A stretch of 64,000 nucleotides of DNA from Fragilaria crotonensis (taxonomy: Eukaryota > Bacillariophyta > Fragilariophyceae > Fragilariales > Fragilariaceae), in contig JAKSYS010000073.1 of assembly GCA_022925895.1 (NCBI GenBank), positions 80,274 to 144,273 of the forward strand, in the 5' to 3' direction. Under the pieces are notes generated by a model that was given only the letters and a program-made list of their open reading frames with translations, did not search any database and was not told the DNA's origin. Both the position numbers and the translations under genes were made by a program. Positions 22,080 to 33,685 of this stretch are shown here, piece by piece (within the stretch, counting starts at the first letter, position 1; each line of letters starts with the position of its first letter).

Positions 22080-23229
22080 CAACCAGTGAGGCAGGATTAC
22101 GGGTCCAATTGGTGCTTTTGCATTCATGCGGGTCTATTCGTCAAAATGCTTTTACCTCCAGGATAAGTCCAAGGACCTGATGTACTGGCTAGAATATACT
22201 AATCGGAAAGTTTGATTCACTGCTTTCTAAATTGCTTGTCATCAATTTGTTTCCGACCTAACTTGAACAGTACACCTACCAGTAGGCAGTAGGTCCTGAG
22301 AGTTGGCTGTGCAGAACAGTACCTGGTACCATAGCAATGCAGGAAACGACTTAATACAACGTTGGGGCCCTTCTTTAGCCTGCTAAGGTTAAACCATGTT
22401 GACATTTTAGGCCTGCAAATTTTGGCGGACTCGTTGTATTGGCTCAATGCCATGTGGTGTGTGTAGAGGAGAATTAATCTCACCATGTGTGTTGCCACTT
22501 TTTTTATCCATGGGCAGTCGGTAACTTGACCTATGTAGGATTCGTGATATTTATGTGTGTGTTAATCTATTTTCGAAAACCTGCACAAGTACTACTCATC
22601 AGTACTGAAGTACCAAAATGATCATATCCCGGTTTGGGTTTTGGCGCTTCACTGGAATTTTTCGCCAACCTCGACAGAATTCTCGAACGTAAAATGGGCG
22701 GAGACCTACTCTTGGCAAAATGGTGGTTATTTAAGGAAATACCTGTTATATGCTTATGTAGGTTATATGAAATTGTTTTTCCATTCAAACCTAGATGAAT
22801 AATGGCACATGCAAATTTGATAAGAATATGATCCTTAAGTAACTCTGAATGATACCTTCAGGTACGTATACCAAAATCGTCGGTTGGAATGAAAGTCTTT
22901 GAAATCACAGAAATTGCGGCCCAGTGCTTGGCTGCATAGTGCAGACAGATGTTATTTCGTGTGTATAGACTACGTTCTATGCCATACGCATCGAATCCGC
23001 TTCCTTCCAAAACTCGAAGCTGGGGTACAAGTACTACCGTCGATGAGCCACCTGTTGTTCTCGTTGATTCATTTCTCAAGCCTTTGCCTTCGCATTCGAG
23101 ATTAAGTGATATAGAGCAAGACAAGTGAACAGCAGTGCGCAAGTACGATTGAGTGAAACCTGACGCTTCCCGCTTCTCAAGTCTTAGGGCCACTGCATCT
23201 TCACTTCACAGTTCGTTAACTTACGCAGT
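22080..23229. other. Spacer, no gene seen
   Basis: 1.15 kb between two plus-strand genes. Only short ORFs without domains were seen, GTAC words are few, and no clear inverted repeat was found. The 3' UTR of the kinase-like gene and the promoter of the DUF6824 gene should lie here. Confidence 0.5.
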
Positions 23230-24864
23230 ATGGTGGCAGGGCGTCCTCCCCCCTCTTTCTGCAATGGTCCCATGCCCTATGATTGCGGCTCCAATGGGAA
23301 GCCTGGGAAGCCAGCTAAGCATGAAGGTTATTTCCCAGCATTCGTTAATAATTTGGTGTCACCGTTCATGAGTTGTTGGCAACCCCCTATCAACAGTTGC
23401 GTCTCCCCTCGCCGGCCAAGTGGAGGCCCTGTTCCCGTGGTATCGCCACAACAATCCAAGTCAATGCCAGTGACAGACATTCGCGAACCTCACTCCAACG
23501 ACGTTCTGTGTGGCCGAGGAGGATCTTCAAACCGTCATGTAGGCAATCTCAACTTTCGATCGCTGGTTGCTGCTAACAAGGATATGTATGTCACGTTGAC
23601 GAAGAAGCAGAAAATGACTGTTGCTCGGAAAATTGTTGATGCCATTCACAACCAATCGCCTCAAGGCCGCTTCCTGCAAAAAGACTCGGTTACTGGTTTG
23701 TGGTTTGATATTGGTTTGCCTCGTAGTTTAGAAAAAACCTCACAAGCACTGAGAGAGAAAACAGGTATGACTCTGGAGTCTCCCGCCAGCCCTGGGGGAA
23801 GCAGCGTGACGGCGATGACAATGTTATCAGAGGAGACGTTCTCGGACCCTGGGGTCCAACCCTCAACCGCTGCCAGCAAGACGCCCCCATCCACCCCAAC
23901 ACCAGTTTCGCCTCCTGGGACTGCATCATCATCTCCGGTACCGTCTGCCATGAAGGTGAATCCCAACGAAGTCCCAGAGATCAGCATCCCTGAACATTTG
24001 GAAGAGCAGTTCCGGCCGCAAGTGAGGAGAGTGGCTCACCGACCGCCGCCACCACCACCGCCACCCATCCGTTATGATTACTACCCACCGGCTTACCCAC
24101 ACCATCCTGCATATTCTCATCGTGGACCTCCTCCTCCCTCGCAGCCGTACCCACCTCACCATGACTACTACGGCCGCCCGCCTCCTCCACCGCACTACTC
24201 TTATCCCCCACACGTTACCATGGACCCGCGTCACCGGCCTCGTCCATATCCACCATCCACATATTCGTCACCTCATCATGTTCCACCTTCGCCAGATCGT
24301 CGCGACTATCATTATCACGATCCCCGGCAGCAGCAACAACCACCGCCGCCACCATCGAAGCATCCCAGTCCTCCGCAACAGCTCCTACTTCCACCAACCA
24401 ACTACAGCAATCATGTTGTCGCTGCTGAGGCGTCGTCAACTCCCGAACGCAAAACAAATGGTTCGAGACAGACGACCGAGGTATCACCTGGTCGGGCCCA
24501 AGTCTGGAAAAAGCGCCGTGGCACTGACGAAGCAGTACTCCTGTCACGAACTAGCCAGTGGAGCCTCTCGGAGTCTGCGACACCTCCATCGCAACCGCAG
24601 CAACAGCAACCACCATCATCACAACAACACCCGAGGGATCTTACCTCACCATCTTCGGTCTTGCAGAGCCGATCGAGGCGCGGCATTGCAACGACGGCGA
24701 ACAGTGTCACGCCGGATTCTAAAAGACCGTCGGATGATGGTGCGGCTTCACAGTCGACTGGTTCTTCGGCTTGGTCTAGGAGTGTTAATCGAGGAGATGC
24801 GTTGGCAGGGCTTGCTGCCCTGTCCAGCGCAGCCCTATTGAAGTTAGATGCCGAGGGGAAGTAG
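23230..24864 (+). CDS. DUF6824-domain protein with Pro/Gln-rich tail
   Basis: A single exon of 544 residues. The domain at about 88-177 starts with SNDVLCGRGGSSNRHVGN and contains VARKIVDAIHNQSPQGRFL and a GLWFDIG motif. This is the DUF6824 pattern, greatly expanded in diatoms. After it come a Ser/Thr/Pro linker, a Pro/Tyr/His-rich block (about 270-390) and Gln/Pro runs, all likely disordered. No leader or membrane segment was seen. The layout (a compact domain plus a long activation-like low-complexity tail) suggests a nuclear regulator, but the domain's activity is not established. Confidence 0.85.
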   Translation: MVAGRPPPSFCNGPMPYDCGSNGKPGKPAKHEGYFPAFVNNLVSPFMSCWQPPINSCVSPRRPSGGPVPVVSPQQSKSMPVTDIREPHSNDVLCGRGGSSNRHVGNLNFRSLVAANKDMYVTLTKKQKMTVARKIVDAIHNQSPQGRFLQKDSVTGLWFDIGLPRSLEKTSQALREKTGMTLESPASPGGSSVTAMTMLSEETFSDPGVQPSTAASKTPPSTPTPVSPPGTASSSPVPSAMKVNPNEVPEISIPEHLEEQFRPQVRRVAHRPPPPPPPPIRYDYYPPAYPHHPAYSHRGPPPPSQPYPPHHDYYGRPPPPPHYSYPPHVTMDPRHRPRPYPPSTYSSPHHVPPSPDRRDYHYHDPRQQQQPPPPPSKHPSPPQQLLLPPTNYSNHVVAAEASSTPERKTNGSRQTTEVSPGRAQVWKKRRGTDEAVLLSRTSQWSLSESATPPSQPQQQQPPSSQQHPRDLTSPSSVLQSRSRRGIATTANSVTPDSKRPSDDGAASQSTGSSAWSRSVNRGDALAGLAALSSAALLKLDAEGK

Positions 24865-25090
24865 AAAAGGGACAATTGAGACACTTGTCCACGGTAAAGG
24901 ACGAAACATGTATTGTAGCTAAGTTCGTTGCTGGACTTTGGCAGTTTTTGAGGGGACTCCTCTATCCAGAGATCCGAACGAAGATTGAGATAGACTAGTA
25001 CAATTTAATTAGTCGCCAGCACCAAGCTGCCGTCAATCTACGATACTGACCACGGACACAACGCTTTCGAAGTTACAAGCAATACGAACT

Positions 25091-26047
25091 TTATTGATCT
25101 CCCCCAGCACTGATTTCCATCGCACGTAGTCTTCGTTTGACCCCATCGTGCGCCCACAGAATGGCAGCCGCCGCGGAGAGGCCATGCCACGTTGAGTGAA
25201 GGTAGGGATAAATGTGAAGTGGATCAGTGATGACCAGTGTGGCAATTCCGGCAAGACCGATCACAGTTGTGCAGACCCCAGGACGACCACATCGATTCCA
25301 AAAACTTAGAATCGATGTGACGGCAACGGCATGGTCAATGTAGCAAAGGGCTTCCGCAATACGAAACGAACCAAGTGCCTGAAAGTAGTGAAAGATTGTT
25401 GAAACAACTCCCGCTGCCAAAACGAGCCCACCCAACATTTGATACCCCTGCATTGCATTTGATTTTCTGGAAAATCGTTTCAAGAGATAGAGTCCCGAAG
25501 CAAAATAGAATAAGTTTGATGACAAGAATACGGTGGCAATCAAACCGTAAGAGGGGTTGCTGAAAAGCTGGTCCATCTTGGTGAGAGGCCACCAATGTGG
25601 CATGGATGGCAGAACCTTGAGCACCAGCGATGAGTAGACTGGGACAAACGCCAGGCCCATGGGAAGCGCCCACCACCATCGTTTCAGAAACGAGGCGCTT
25701 CCCTTGGCAACTGCGACGCAAAAGTTAGATAAAGCACTGCGACCACTCAGAAGAAGAAAATGAGAATTGTAATCTCTCAGGGCTGGTAACGAAATGTCCG
25801 TTAACTTCAGCGACGCCACGGCACTCGAAGCATCCGATGGTGGAAATAACGGGGTCTCCAATTGGCTTGATATTATTTGTTGTGAATCGTCGAGGAAGAT
25901 ATTGGAGAAACTCGTTTTGGGAAACGTTCGTGACTGTCGCATCGTGGATGGCGAAAGGTGCAGAGCTTCTGCAAATGACCAATCCACGAAAAGGCTCAAG
26001 AGAACCGCAAACAGCCGCCATATCATGCTGGTGCCAGACGAAGTCAT
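25091..26047 (-). CDS. CREST-superfamily-like seven-helix membrane protein with signal peptide
   Basis: A single frame from the ATG at 26047 gives 318 residues; upstream in-frame sequence lacks an ATG. A signal peptide ends near FAEALHL (about residue 30), followed by a Ser-rich stretch. About seven hydrophobic segments lie between 125 and 305. Within them are S-T-I-F-H (216-220), D-H (238-239) and H-S-T-W-H (284-288). This matches the SxxxH ... D ... HxxxH metal-site pattern of the CREST superfamily (alkaline ceramidases, PAQR receptors, Per1, TMEM8/myomaker). Those members are zinc-dependent amide or lipid hydrolases. I infer a membrane hydrolase of the secretory system or plastid envelope. 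The spacing fits the family, but the substrate is unknown. Confidence 0.6.
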   Translation of the reverse strand: MTSSGTSMIWRLFAVLLSLFVDWSFAEALHLSPSTMRQSRTFPKTSFSNIFLDDSQQIISSQLETPLFPPSDASSAVASLKLTDISLPALRDYNSHFLLLSGRSALSNFCVAVAKGSASFLKRWWWALPMGLAFVPVYSSLVLKVLPSMPHWWPLTKMDQLFSNPSYGLIATVFLSSNLFYFASGLYLLKRFSRKSNAMQGYQMLGGLVLAAGVVSTIFHYFQALGSFRIAEALCYIDHAVAVTSILSFWNRCGRPGVCTTVIGLAGIATLVITDPLHIYPYLHSTWHGLSAAAAILWAHDGVKRRLRAMEISAGGDQ

Positions 26048-26850
26048 CTGTTGTATTGGTTGGCTGCGATTATAGATGGAAGGTGGAAGGACTTGAACCG
26101 CAAGTGAGGTTAGTTTTCGAGACAAAGCAGTTGTCCACTTCTTGAAGGTGCACGAGTGAGAACCTAAAAATGTGAGCCTTCAAAAGCGTTCTCCGTTCAA
26201 ATTCTACTTCAGAGTAGGGTGAGTGACATACGTGCGAAAAGCATAAACTGGTCACCGTCGTATGTCGGATACCCTTCACAGAGAAATTTCCACTATGTAC
26301 CACCTACTGGAGTACGCGTTGAGCGTAGTAATACAGTACTAAAGTATTGCTGGAGGGCGCGCCGGCGAGCCTGCCAGAACGCAATCGGCGAAAATTTCTG
26401 TTCCATTGGAAGGCGATGATAGAGGCGATACGAGCCCATTCGAGGTGACGCAGAAGTAACAGAAACCAACTTGAAGATGACGTAAGCTAGGAAACATGGC
26501 GTCATCTTAGGAACGTGCAAGGTGAACCGTGAACCGTATGATGCAGTACTGTACCGGAGGCAACTCAGGGAACCAGAAATGATTCAAGTGCCTCCACGTG
26601 TAAGTAGATCCGTGAGGTTATGAAATTCCGAAGTTGAAGAATCTTGAGTCCGAGGATGTGGGATGTGAGATGTGTGAGTGGGAGAGACTATGAACAATTA
26701 CTATATGTAAAGAGTAGGGACATCCCCGCTGGTTGTCACAGCTGCCATCACATCCACTTCATCCAGGATAGTGCCAGTGTTGCTCGTCCAACGAGTCGAT
26801 CTTTCATTCTACCAGGTACTCACAATTCTTCGCGATCAAGTACAGATTGA
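26048..26850. other. Divergent spacer, no gene seen
   Basis: 803 bp between the divergently transcribed CREST-like and GNAT genes. It should carry both promoters, but I recognise no defined element. Short ORFs here lack domains. Confidence 0.5.
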
Positions 26851-27801
26851 ATGCGGTGTCACGTCCAATTCTTGCTACTCGTGGGTGTTGTCGCAACACG
26901 GATTTGTCAAACATCAGCCCTGGTTGTCGTCTCGACGCCCGGAAGCATGTTTCGAGACCACGGCGTGTCTGTGAGGGATGAACAGGACATTCCACTTAGT
27001 AGCCACGGCATCGCCACCAGTGTCCGTCCTATTGCAGTCCGAATACGCGCTACCCGAGAGGAGGACATCGGGCCAATCAGTGACCTTTTGGCGACGACAA
27101 CCACGACGTCTGAAACGGAGCGTAGGAATGGGATTTTCAACTTCGGGGTATCGATGGTCGCTCAAATGAAGCGTTCGACATCCTTCCAATCTCTTCTGCT
27201 TCATCGATTCCAAGCGATTGAAGAAGGAAAGAAGGCATTATCAAAAGTTGCAAAGCAATGTATCGACGCACAAGTATCGGATGCCGATCGGCTGAGATTG
27301 ATTTGGAACCACGATGCGTTTCGAAGCAAATTGCAAAAGGCTGCTACGATGTCCAACGAGCCCCACATGTGGAAGGAACACAATTTTTCTTTGTGTCCGC
27401 AAGGCGCGTCGCAATTGCAACATATCATGCTAACTGCCGAAGATACTTTGTCTGGAACCATTGTCGGGTTCTGCGAAGTGGCCATGATGTCATCTCCAGA
27501 CCATCACGACACGCCCAATCCCCTTAAGTCAGCAATGGGCATCCCGACCATTGCCAACTTGGCCACTTCTCCCCAACACCGCCGGCGTGGTATCGCAAGC
27601 AGCCTACTGGCATCTGCCACACGCTACGTCCAGCGGAATTGGGAGACTTCGTCCAACGAGGTCGCCCTCTACGTGTCGAAGGACAATGATCGTGCGGTCT
27701 CGCTCTATAAGAAGTATGGGTTCCAAGAACGGCAAAGTTCTGTGGACGACGACAAGCTGTACATGATCGTGAGCGCTGGTAGTGGTAAATCGCGTCGATG
27801 A
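26851..27801 (+). CDS. GNAT acetyltransferase with signal/plastid-type leader
   Basis: A single exon of 316 residues. The N-terminus (about 1-24) is a hydrophobic signal peptide ending near TSALVVV, and the next 100 residues are Ser/Thr/Arg-rich. The GNAT fold occupies roughly 145-310. Acetyl-CoA binding motif A is visible as HRRRGIASSLLASA (about 245-258), preceded by a beta strand with IANLAT and followed by NEVALYVSKDNDRAVSLYKKYGF, the usual motif B. The enzyme should transfer an acetyl group to an amine. Plastid GNATs with such leaders often act on protein N-termini or lysines, but the substrate cannot be told here. Confidence 0.85.
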   Translation: MRCHVQFLLLVGVVATRICQTSALVVVSTPGSMFRDHGVSVRDEQDIPLSSHGIATSVRPIAVRIRATREEDIGPISDLLATTTTTSETERRNGIFNFGVSMVAQMKRSTSFQSLLLHRFQAIEEGKKALSKVAKQCIDAQVSDADRLRLIWNHDAFRSKLQKAATMSNEPHMWKEHNFSLCPQGASQLQHIMLTAEDTLSGTIVGFCEVAMMSSPDHHDTPNPLKSAMGIPTIANLATSPQHRRRGIASSLLASATRYVQRNWETSSNEVALYVSKDNDRAVSLYKKYGFQERQSSVDDDKLYMIVSAGSGKSRR

Positions 27802-27965
27802 TTAAGTTACCAAGTTGCTAATACTCCAGTACTCTAGACCGCAGAACACTCGTATCTCACTTGCTTTATCAAGTCACGTTACCAACGCAGCCTCCAAAAC
27901 GATCCACTATGCCACTATCGGCCACCTGCAATACCCACGTTGAACAGCCATTTGTCCAACGCACT

Positions 27966-28501
27966 CTACTTCTTGTGCTGATTCAACAGAGCAAATTCGT
28001 GATCTCGAACACGAATCTGCCGGGCCAGATCGTAAAACTCGGACTTGAACGTTTCCTGATCGACATCAGCAGCATAGTCCAAAAAGTTCTTCTGCTTAAC
28101 GCCCAAATCGAAGGCACGCTTGAGGCGTCGAGTGCGGCCAGTCCTCACTTCGGGATCCGACAAGGCCAAGGCCTCCTTAATGTCCGGCTCATCCTCGTTG
28201 AGCAAATCCTCAATGCGGAGGCCTGAGAAGAAGAAGTAGTCCAATGGGTTAGTCGAACCTTAAAGCAATATCTATTCATTCGAGTACCAGCTCACTGATT
28301 TTTGATTCATTCGACTCATGTCACCATTCCACGCAGAAATGGCGATGGAACATGCACGCCAGAAAGACTCTCTTAATCAGCGTTCACTTCCTCCAACGAT
28401 CCAGCTCACTTACCAACCTTTCGTAAATTATTGGTAAGAGATCTTTGATAGGCGCCGGCCGCCATGGCCATGACTTTGTTCGACAGAAATTGAAGCGACA
28501 T
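27966..28501 (-). CDS. QCR7: Cytochrome bc1 complex subunit 7 (QCR7/UQCRB)
   Basis: Two exons, 28501-28414 and 28222-27966, with a 191-bp GT-AG intron in phase 1, give 114 residues, the normal family length. The join makes GLRIEDLLNEDEPDIKEAL, the conserved GLR-x-DD/ED-L motif, followed by RLKRAFDLGVKQK and a C-terminal charged helix ending LLNQHKK. QCR7 is a matrix-side, nuclear-encoded structural subunit of mitochondrial complex III that contacts cytochrome b. The gene converges tail-to-tail with the GNAT gene with 164 bp between stops. Confidence 0.92.
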
Positions 28502-29068
28502 GGTCAACAAACGACAACCGACAACCAACAGTATCACAATGATGAGTCCAGCCGTACTGCTACTATGCATCGTAGTCTGGGATGGCTACTAGGTAACTGG
28601 TACTTGTACTCCGTACTCTAGTACTTGTAAGCCTCGCACAAGGTTGGTAGTTGGTAGTACCTGGTTCATGTACATATGACATACTTGTTCATACCGCTTG
28701 TATAATATCATGCAAGTGTGTACTAGTACCAGGCATCAGGCATTCCAAGTATGTCATGCAGATTCTTTGTACTGTATACTGTACAGTTTGTCACAAGATT
28801 TGGGATTTGGGAGTAGTTAAACCTGTGGTATCTGGCACTCTACGGTAGAGTACTGAGTCATCGGCGTACTCTACCGGCATAGGCAATAGTACTCACTACT
28901 GCAGCAGTAATAGTATGTCGAAAGTATAGGTAGTGTCGGTACTAGGTACAGTACTCAGTACCAGTAGTTGAACATAAACGCATTTAACACATGATGGCGA
29001 AGATTTGCACCAAATTTTCATCCGAGGGTTCCCTTTTCCGCATTTGTGCGCGCCTCTATGGACACCGG

Positions 29069-30342
29069 GGTTGCGGGAAACACCGATTTTTCACTACGGT
29101 TCCCGCAACCCCGAAAAATTCCGGTGTACAGTTCAGTACTGGTATCAGTAGAGAGTACTGAAATATGGAGTATGTATATAAGAGTATAGCAACAATATAT
29201 ATATACTAGACTACGGATAAAATGAAATAATATATTTGATTCTGGTGCTGCTGCCTCCTAAAAACCCAGAACTCTACTAGAGAGAAAACCGTTTTCCAGG
29301 GTTTTTAACGGCGTCTTGGATCTCTGCCATTGATCAGCTCGTATAGCGTAGTAGTATGACATATGCATATATGTCATACCATGGTAATAGTACCTTTGAT
29401 TACCATGTAAGAAAGGCGAAGGACAAAGCCGGCAGCTTTTTTAAGGGATGCGGGAAACAGGTGGTTTCGATTTGTTGTTTCGTACTATTATCGAAAAATG
29501 GAGCTCGACAAAAATAGCGTCTTTCAGAGAATTTTCGAGTTGTCCGGAGGATTTTCGAGTTGTCCTTCTGGATCACTTCTTAACCCTATTTTTGTGTAGC
29601 TTCTGGTATAGGTCTACAGGGATTAAAAAGAAGTGATCCCAATTCCGGATCACTCATTTCTTGAAACGACTTTTCGGAGCGATTTGACTTTTTGAAACTC
29701 GTTTCAGAGGATGAAATTACTTTTACATGGACTACTCTACTGACATTCCTACACACCCTAGTACTCAGTACCGCTATGCATTAGGGATACGCTCTCGGAC
29801 AACTTCTCGGATCACTCGGACAACTTCTCGGATCACTCGGACAACTTCTCGGATCACTCGGACAACTTCCTATATGATTGTCGAATCCGTGTTGAGCTCT
29901 CTCTGACGCAATAGCGTGACACCAGAGAATCAATTCCAGCCGGTTCCCGCAACCCCTATAAAAACTGCCGACTTTGTCCTTCGCGTATCTTACATGCTCA
30001 TCATACGTATGACATATATGCATATATCATACGATAGCAATACAAGCTGTTCAATGGAAGCGCGATCCGAGTCGCCGTTACGAACCCTGGCTGGAAAACG
30101 GTGTTCTCTCTAGTAGTAGAGTTCTGAGTTTTTAGGAGGAAGCATACGTAATCAAATATATTATTTCGTTTTATGCGTAGTCTACTATATATATATATTG
30201 TTACTATACTCTTATACTACAGTACTCTGTATTCCAGTACAGTACTTATATTCTGTACTGATTCCAGCACTGAACTGTACGCCGGAATTCTTCGGGGTTG
30301 CGGGAACCGTATTGAAAAATCGGTCTTTCCCGCAACCCCACC
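29069..30342. mobile_element. Long-TIR foldback (Mutator-like, non-autonomous) element
   Basis: Two imperfect inverted arms of about 400 bp (29069-29465 and 29938-30342) surround a 470-bp core. The arms match over long blocks, including the outer GGTTGCGGGAA end, an inner GAAGGACAAAG-C-GGCAG block, and AT-rich ATATATAT and TATGACATAT blocks. The word TTGCGGGAA or its complement recurs near both ends of each arm. The direct 9-bp word GGACACCGG flanks the element (29060-29068 and 30343-30351). Long TIRs with a 9-bp duplication fit Mutator-like elements. The core has no transposase. Confidence 0.7.
29794..29869. repeat. 21-bp tandem repeat inside the foldback element
   Basis: Three full copies and one partial copy of a 21-bp unit (CTCGGACAACTTCTCGGATC plus A), starting at 29794, 29815, 29836 and 29857. 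The copies are identical, so the expansion is recent compared with the diverged arms around it. A related word in inverse orientation (TTTTCGAGTTGTCC) occurs twice near 29530-29565. Confidence 0.85.
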
Positions 30343-30579
30343 GGACACCGGCCACACCTGCACACGTATACACATACCCTGGAACCTCGTGTGCTGTCAT
30401 TTGCGTCGGTGTAATCGACGAACGCGAGAAAGTCCTTTGTTTGCGTCCACTCGTTAACATATATCAGACCGCAAACACCAGTCCTTCAGGAGGTTGTAAA
30501 TGTGACTGTCGACCTTGCCGTGCAATTTCCTTCATCTGCTGTGCGTCTATATCGCCCTTATCTGAACTTGGCATAGATC

Positions 30580-33500
30580 ATGGCCATTGATGTGCCGCCT
30601 GCCCCTGATGGTCAAGTTTTGTCACTTGTGGCGGCTCTGTCCAACGCCCAGAATCACGAACTTCACGTCCAAGCCATTCGCGCTCGCGATGAAGCACTCT
30701 CTTCGTCTCCAGAGACCTATGGCAATCTATGCACACAGCTAGCGTACCTCATGGCCGGATCGGATCGCCCTGGCGAACTCATTCAGCGGATGGATCCCGC
30801 TCAGCTACAACACTTTCAACAGAGCGACCCAGCGACCGCACAGCGATTGCACAGCGACTTCGCCAGCTGGACTGTTTTCGGTCAAATGGCAGGGCTCATT
30901 CTGAAAGAAGCGCTCTTGCATCCGCCAAAGCTTAACGACGGAACAGCACTCTATTTGCAAGCTCCAGCAGTTGACCAAGTCAAGATGGCTCTGCAGTATT
31001 GCTTGGGATGTGCTCATCCCGAACTTCGGAACGTTGCTAGTACTGTTCTTGCCACAACTGCTGTGTCCACTGACAGTGTGCAACCCTCGCTGAGTATTCA
31101 TGCTTGGCCGCATCTCATTGATTTCTTGCTGGACAATCTGCATCAAACCGACAACCCCGGTCTCGTTGAAGGATCTCTCTCCACAGTTCGAAAGATTTTG
31201 GAAGATGGGCCGCACGAATTGAATCCCACTCAATTGGATGCCGTCCTTCCCGTCCTGTTGCGATTCTTGGCGTCGCCAGACGAGCGCTCCAAGACGTCGG
31301 CTCTTCAGGCCATTGTGGCTTGCCTGACCGAAGGACTCATGCCATCCGCGCTTGTGGCACACTTTGGAGACTACTTGGCTGCCCTTAGCAGCTTGGCCCA
31401 GGACCCAAGCGTCCGTGTCCGAAAATGGGTCTGTCGATCGATTGTAACACTGTGCGTGAGAATCTGTTCGCCTCATTCTTGTATTTGTTGCCTTGTCCTT
31501 GTAGTATGCAACGACAAAAGCTTACCCAATGATATTTCTCCTCTATTCCCGCAGGTTGTCTATACGAACCGAGTATCTTCAACAACACATGGAACCAATC
31601 TGCCAATTCATGCTCAACTGCACTGCAGACACTAGCAACCCCGACGTGGCGTTGGAAGCTTGTGAATTTTGGCTCACATTTGCATCATTGGACGAGGACA
31701 ACAATGTTTGTAATCCGCAAATGATTGATACAGTTGCTCGGATTTTATCACATCTCGTTCCAGTCCTCTTACGAGGTATGGTCTACCTGCCTGAGCAACA
31801 AGAAGAGCTCAAGTATCGGAATGAAATGGACAATGTTGCTGCTACTGGAGAACACCAAGCTGCCAACCGACCCGTCTTCCACAAAATCAAGTCCAAGGGG
31901 CACAGCGGCGGCGACGACGACGATGATGATGATGACGACGATGATGATGACTTTGATGACGAGGATGGAAACTCGTGGACCTTACGTAAATGCGCCGCGG
32001 CCAGTTTAGACTGTCTCGCCAGTATGTATGGACCCGATGGTATTCTGCCTCCACTGCTGCCTGCTTTACAGGAAGGCCTGTCCAGTTCCGACCCATGGAT
32101 TCAAGAAGCTTCCATATTGGCATTGGGTGCCATTTCTGACGGGTGCGGCGAGGTCATGGGCACGCAACACATGACACAGCTGCACCCCTATCTCATGGAC
32201 GTTCTTATATCACCGCCCGACCGTGGACTTCCCCAAGTCAAATGTATTGCCGCGTGGACCATTGGTCGGTACGCAACGTGGGCCGTGAAACAAGTTCAGA
32301 CGGGTGCACAGGGTGACCTTTTGGCGCGAATGACGGAGGTGTTCTTGACGCGGTTGGGAGATCAGAATCGAAGGACGCAGGTGTCCTGTTGCTCGGCGTT
32401 AGGCGTTGTCGTGGAACATGCGGGGGATTTGATGATACCGTATCTTGAACCAATGCTTGGGACTTTGAACACTGCATTGCAACGCTATGAGGGTCGTTCT
32501 CTTTTGAATGTTTTTGATGTACTCGGCATAATGGCTGATTTTGTGGGACCGGCGATCGGGGAAGGGAACCTTCCTGCCTTGTATGTGCCTACTCTTTTGC
32601 GCATGTGGGACAGTGTGGCTCGTCAGGACCCAACCGACCGAACACTTGTTCCTCTACTCGAATGCTTAGCAAGCATTGCAATGGCTTGCGGCAGGAACTA
32701 TCAACCATACGCCCTTGAAACATTTGACAACTCCATGGCCATGATTGAGTCGGTCACGCTCCACTTGGCGGCTTCCGGAGAAATGATCGAGGACGACGAA
32801 GATGCCGATCCCATCGTTTGCGCAACTGACGTCATCGACGGTTTGGTGGAAGGTTTGGGAATGAACTTTGCTGCGCTCGTTGCCAGCAGCAAACGTTACG
32901 GTCATGTCTTTATCAATGTTTTGATAGGACTGATTCGCCACGAAGTTCCTGGTGTCCGCATGAGCGGTTTTGCAGTCGTTGGTGATTTAGCGAGAAACGC
33001 ACCCACTCTCTTGGAGCCCGCGTTGTTGGAAATCCTGAAAGAATCGATTTCAAATCTGGACCCTACGCATCCCACAGTTTGTAACAATGCTGTTTGGGCT
33101 GTTGGAGAAATTTGTCTCCGTTGCGAAGGCAACCCAGCGCCGCTCGCGCCTGTGGCTCAAGCCTTGGTACAAGGCTTAATCGCACTACTCATGGGAAATG
33201 GCGTCAGTTCGGGAGGTGTTGGTATTCCGGGCTTGCCCGAAAATGCTGCCACGACCATGGGCAGATTAGCCAAGGTTGACGCCAATTTCATCGCTGCTGA
33301 CCTGCCGCGATTTCTTATGGGCTGGTGCGATGGCATGGCCAGAATCCAGGACGTCACGGAACGCCTTGATGCTTTTCAAGGCTTTTTCAAGGCAGTGCAT
33401 GCCAATCCAAACGCAATTCAAAGCGCAGCGTCCAGGCCGGCTGATGCCATTGCGATTGTTCTTTTCGCTATCGTGTCTTGGCACTTGCCGGAGCACGTTG

Positions 33501-33685
33501 ACTTTACTGGAATCGCGAGTGTTCAATTTCAACCATGTCTGGCGACGGCAGGGGAGTTGGGAGAGTCGCTGAGGAAGCTGCTGCAAGACATTAAGTCATT
33601 GGCAGGAGTTGACTCGTGGAACGTTGTTGAAGCCCAGCTACCGGCAAACGTTAGGAGGTTGCTGAGAGAAGTTTATGGACTCTAA
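30580..33685 (+). CDS. TNPO1: Transportin (karyopherin beta-2), nuclear import receptor
   Basis: Two exons, 30580-31451 and 31555-33685, with a 103-bp GT-AG intron in phase 2, give 1000 residues. The join reads VCRSIVTLLSIRTEYLQ, matching transportin. The protein is HEAT-repeat throughout (LRNVASTVLATTAV, SDPWIQEASILALGAISDG, NAVWAVGEICLRC). A long Asp tract near residues 411-430, followed by NSWTLRKCAAASLDCLA, is the acidic H8 loop that couples Ran-GTP binding to cargo release. Transportin imports PY-NLS cargoes such as hnRNPs through nuclear pores. It is slightly longer than the human protein (about 890 aa). Confidence 0.93.

Larger units (their letters stand above)
28502..30579. other. Spacer with a long foldback transposon
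   Basis: 2.1 kb between divergent genes. It contains GTAC-dense sequence at 28590-28970 and the inverted-repeat element at 29069-30342. The right 230 bp adjoin the transportin start. No intact gene was seen. Confidence 0.7.
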
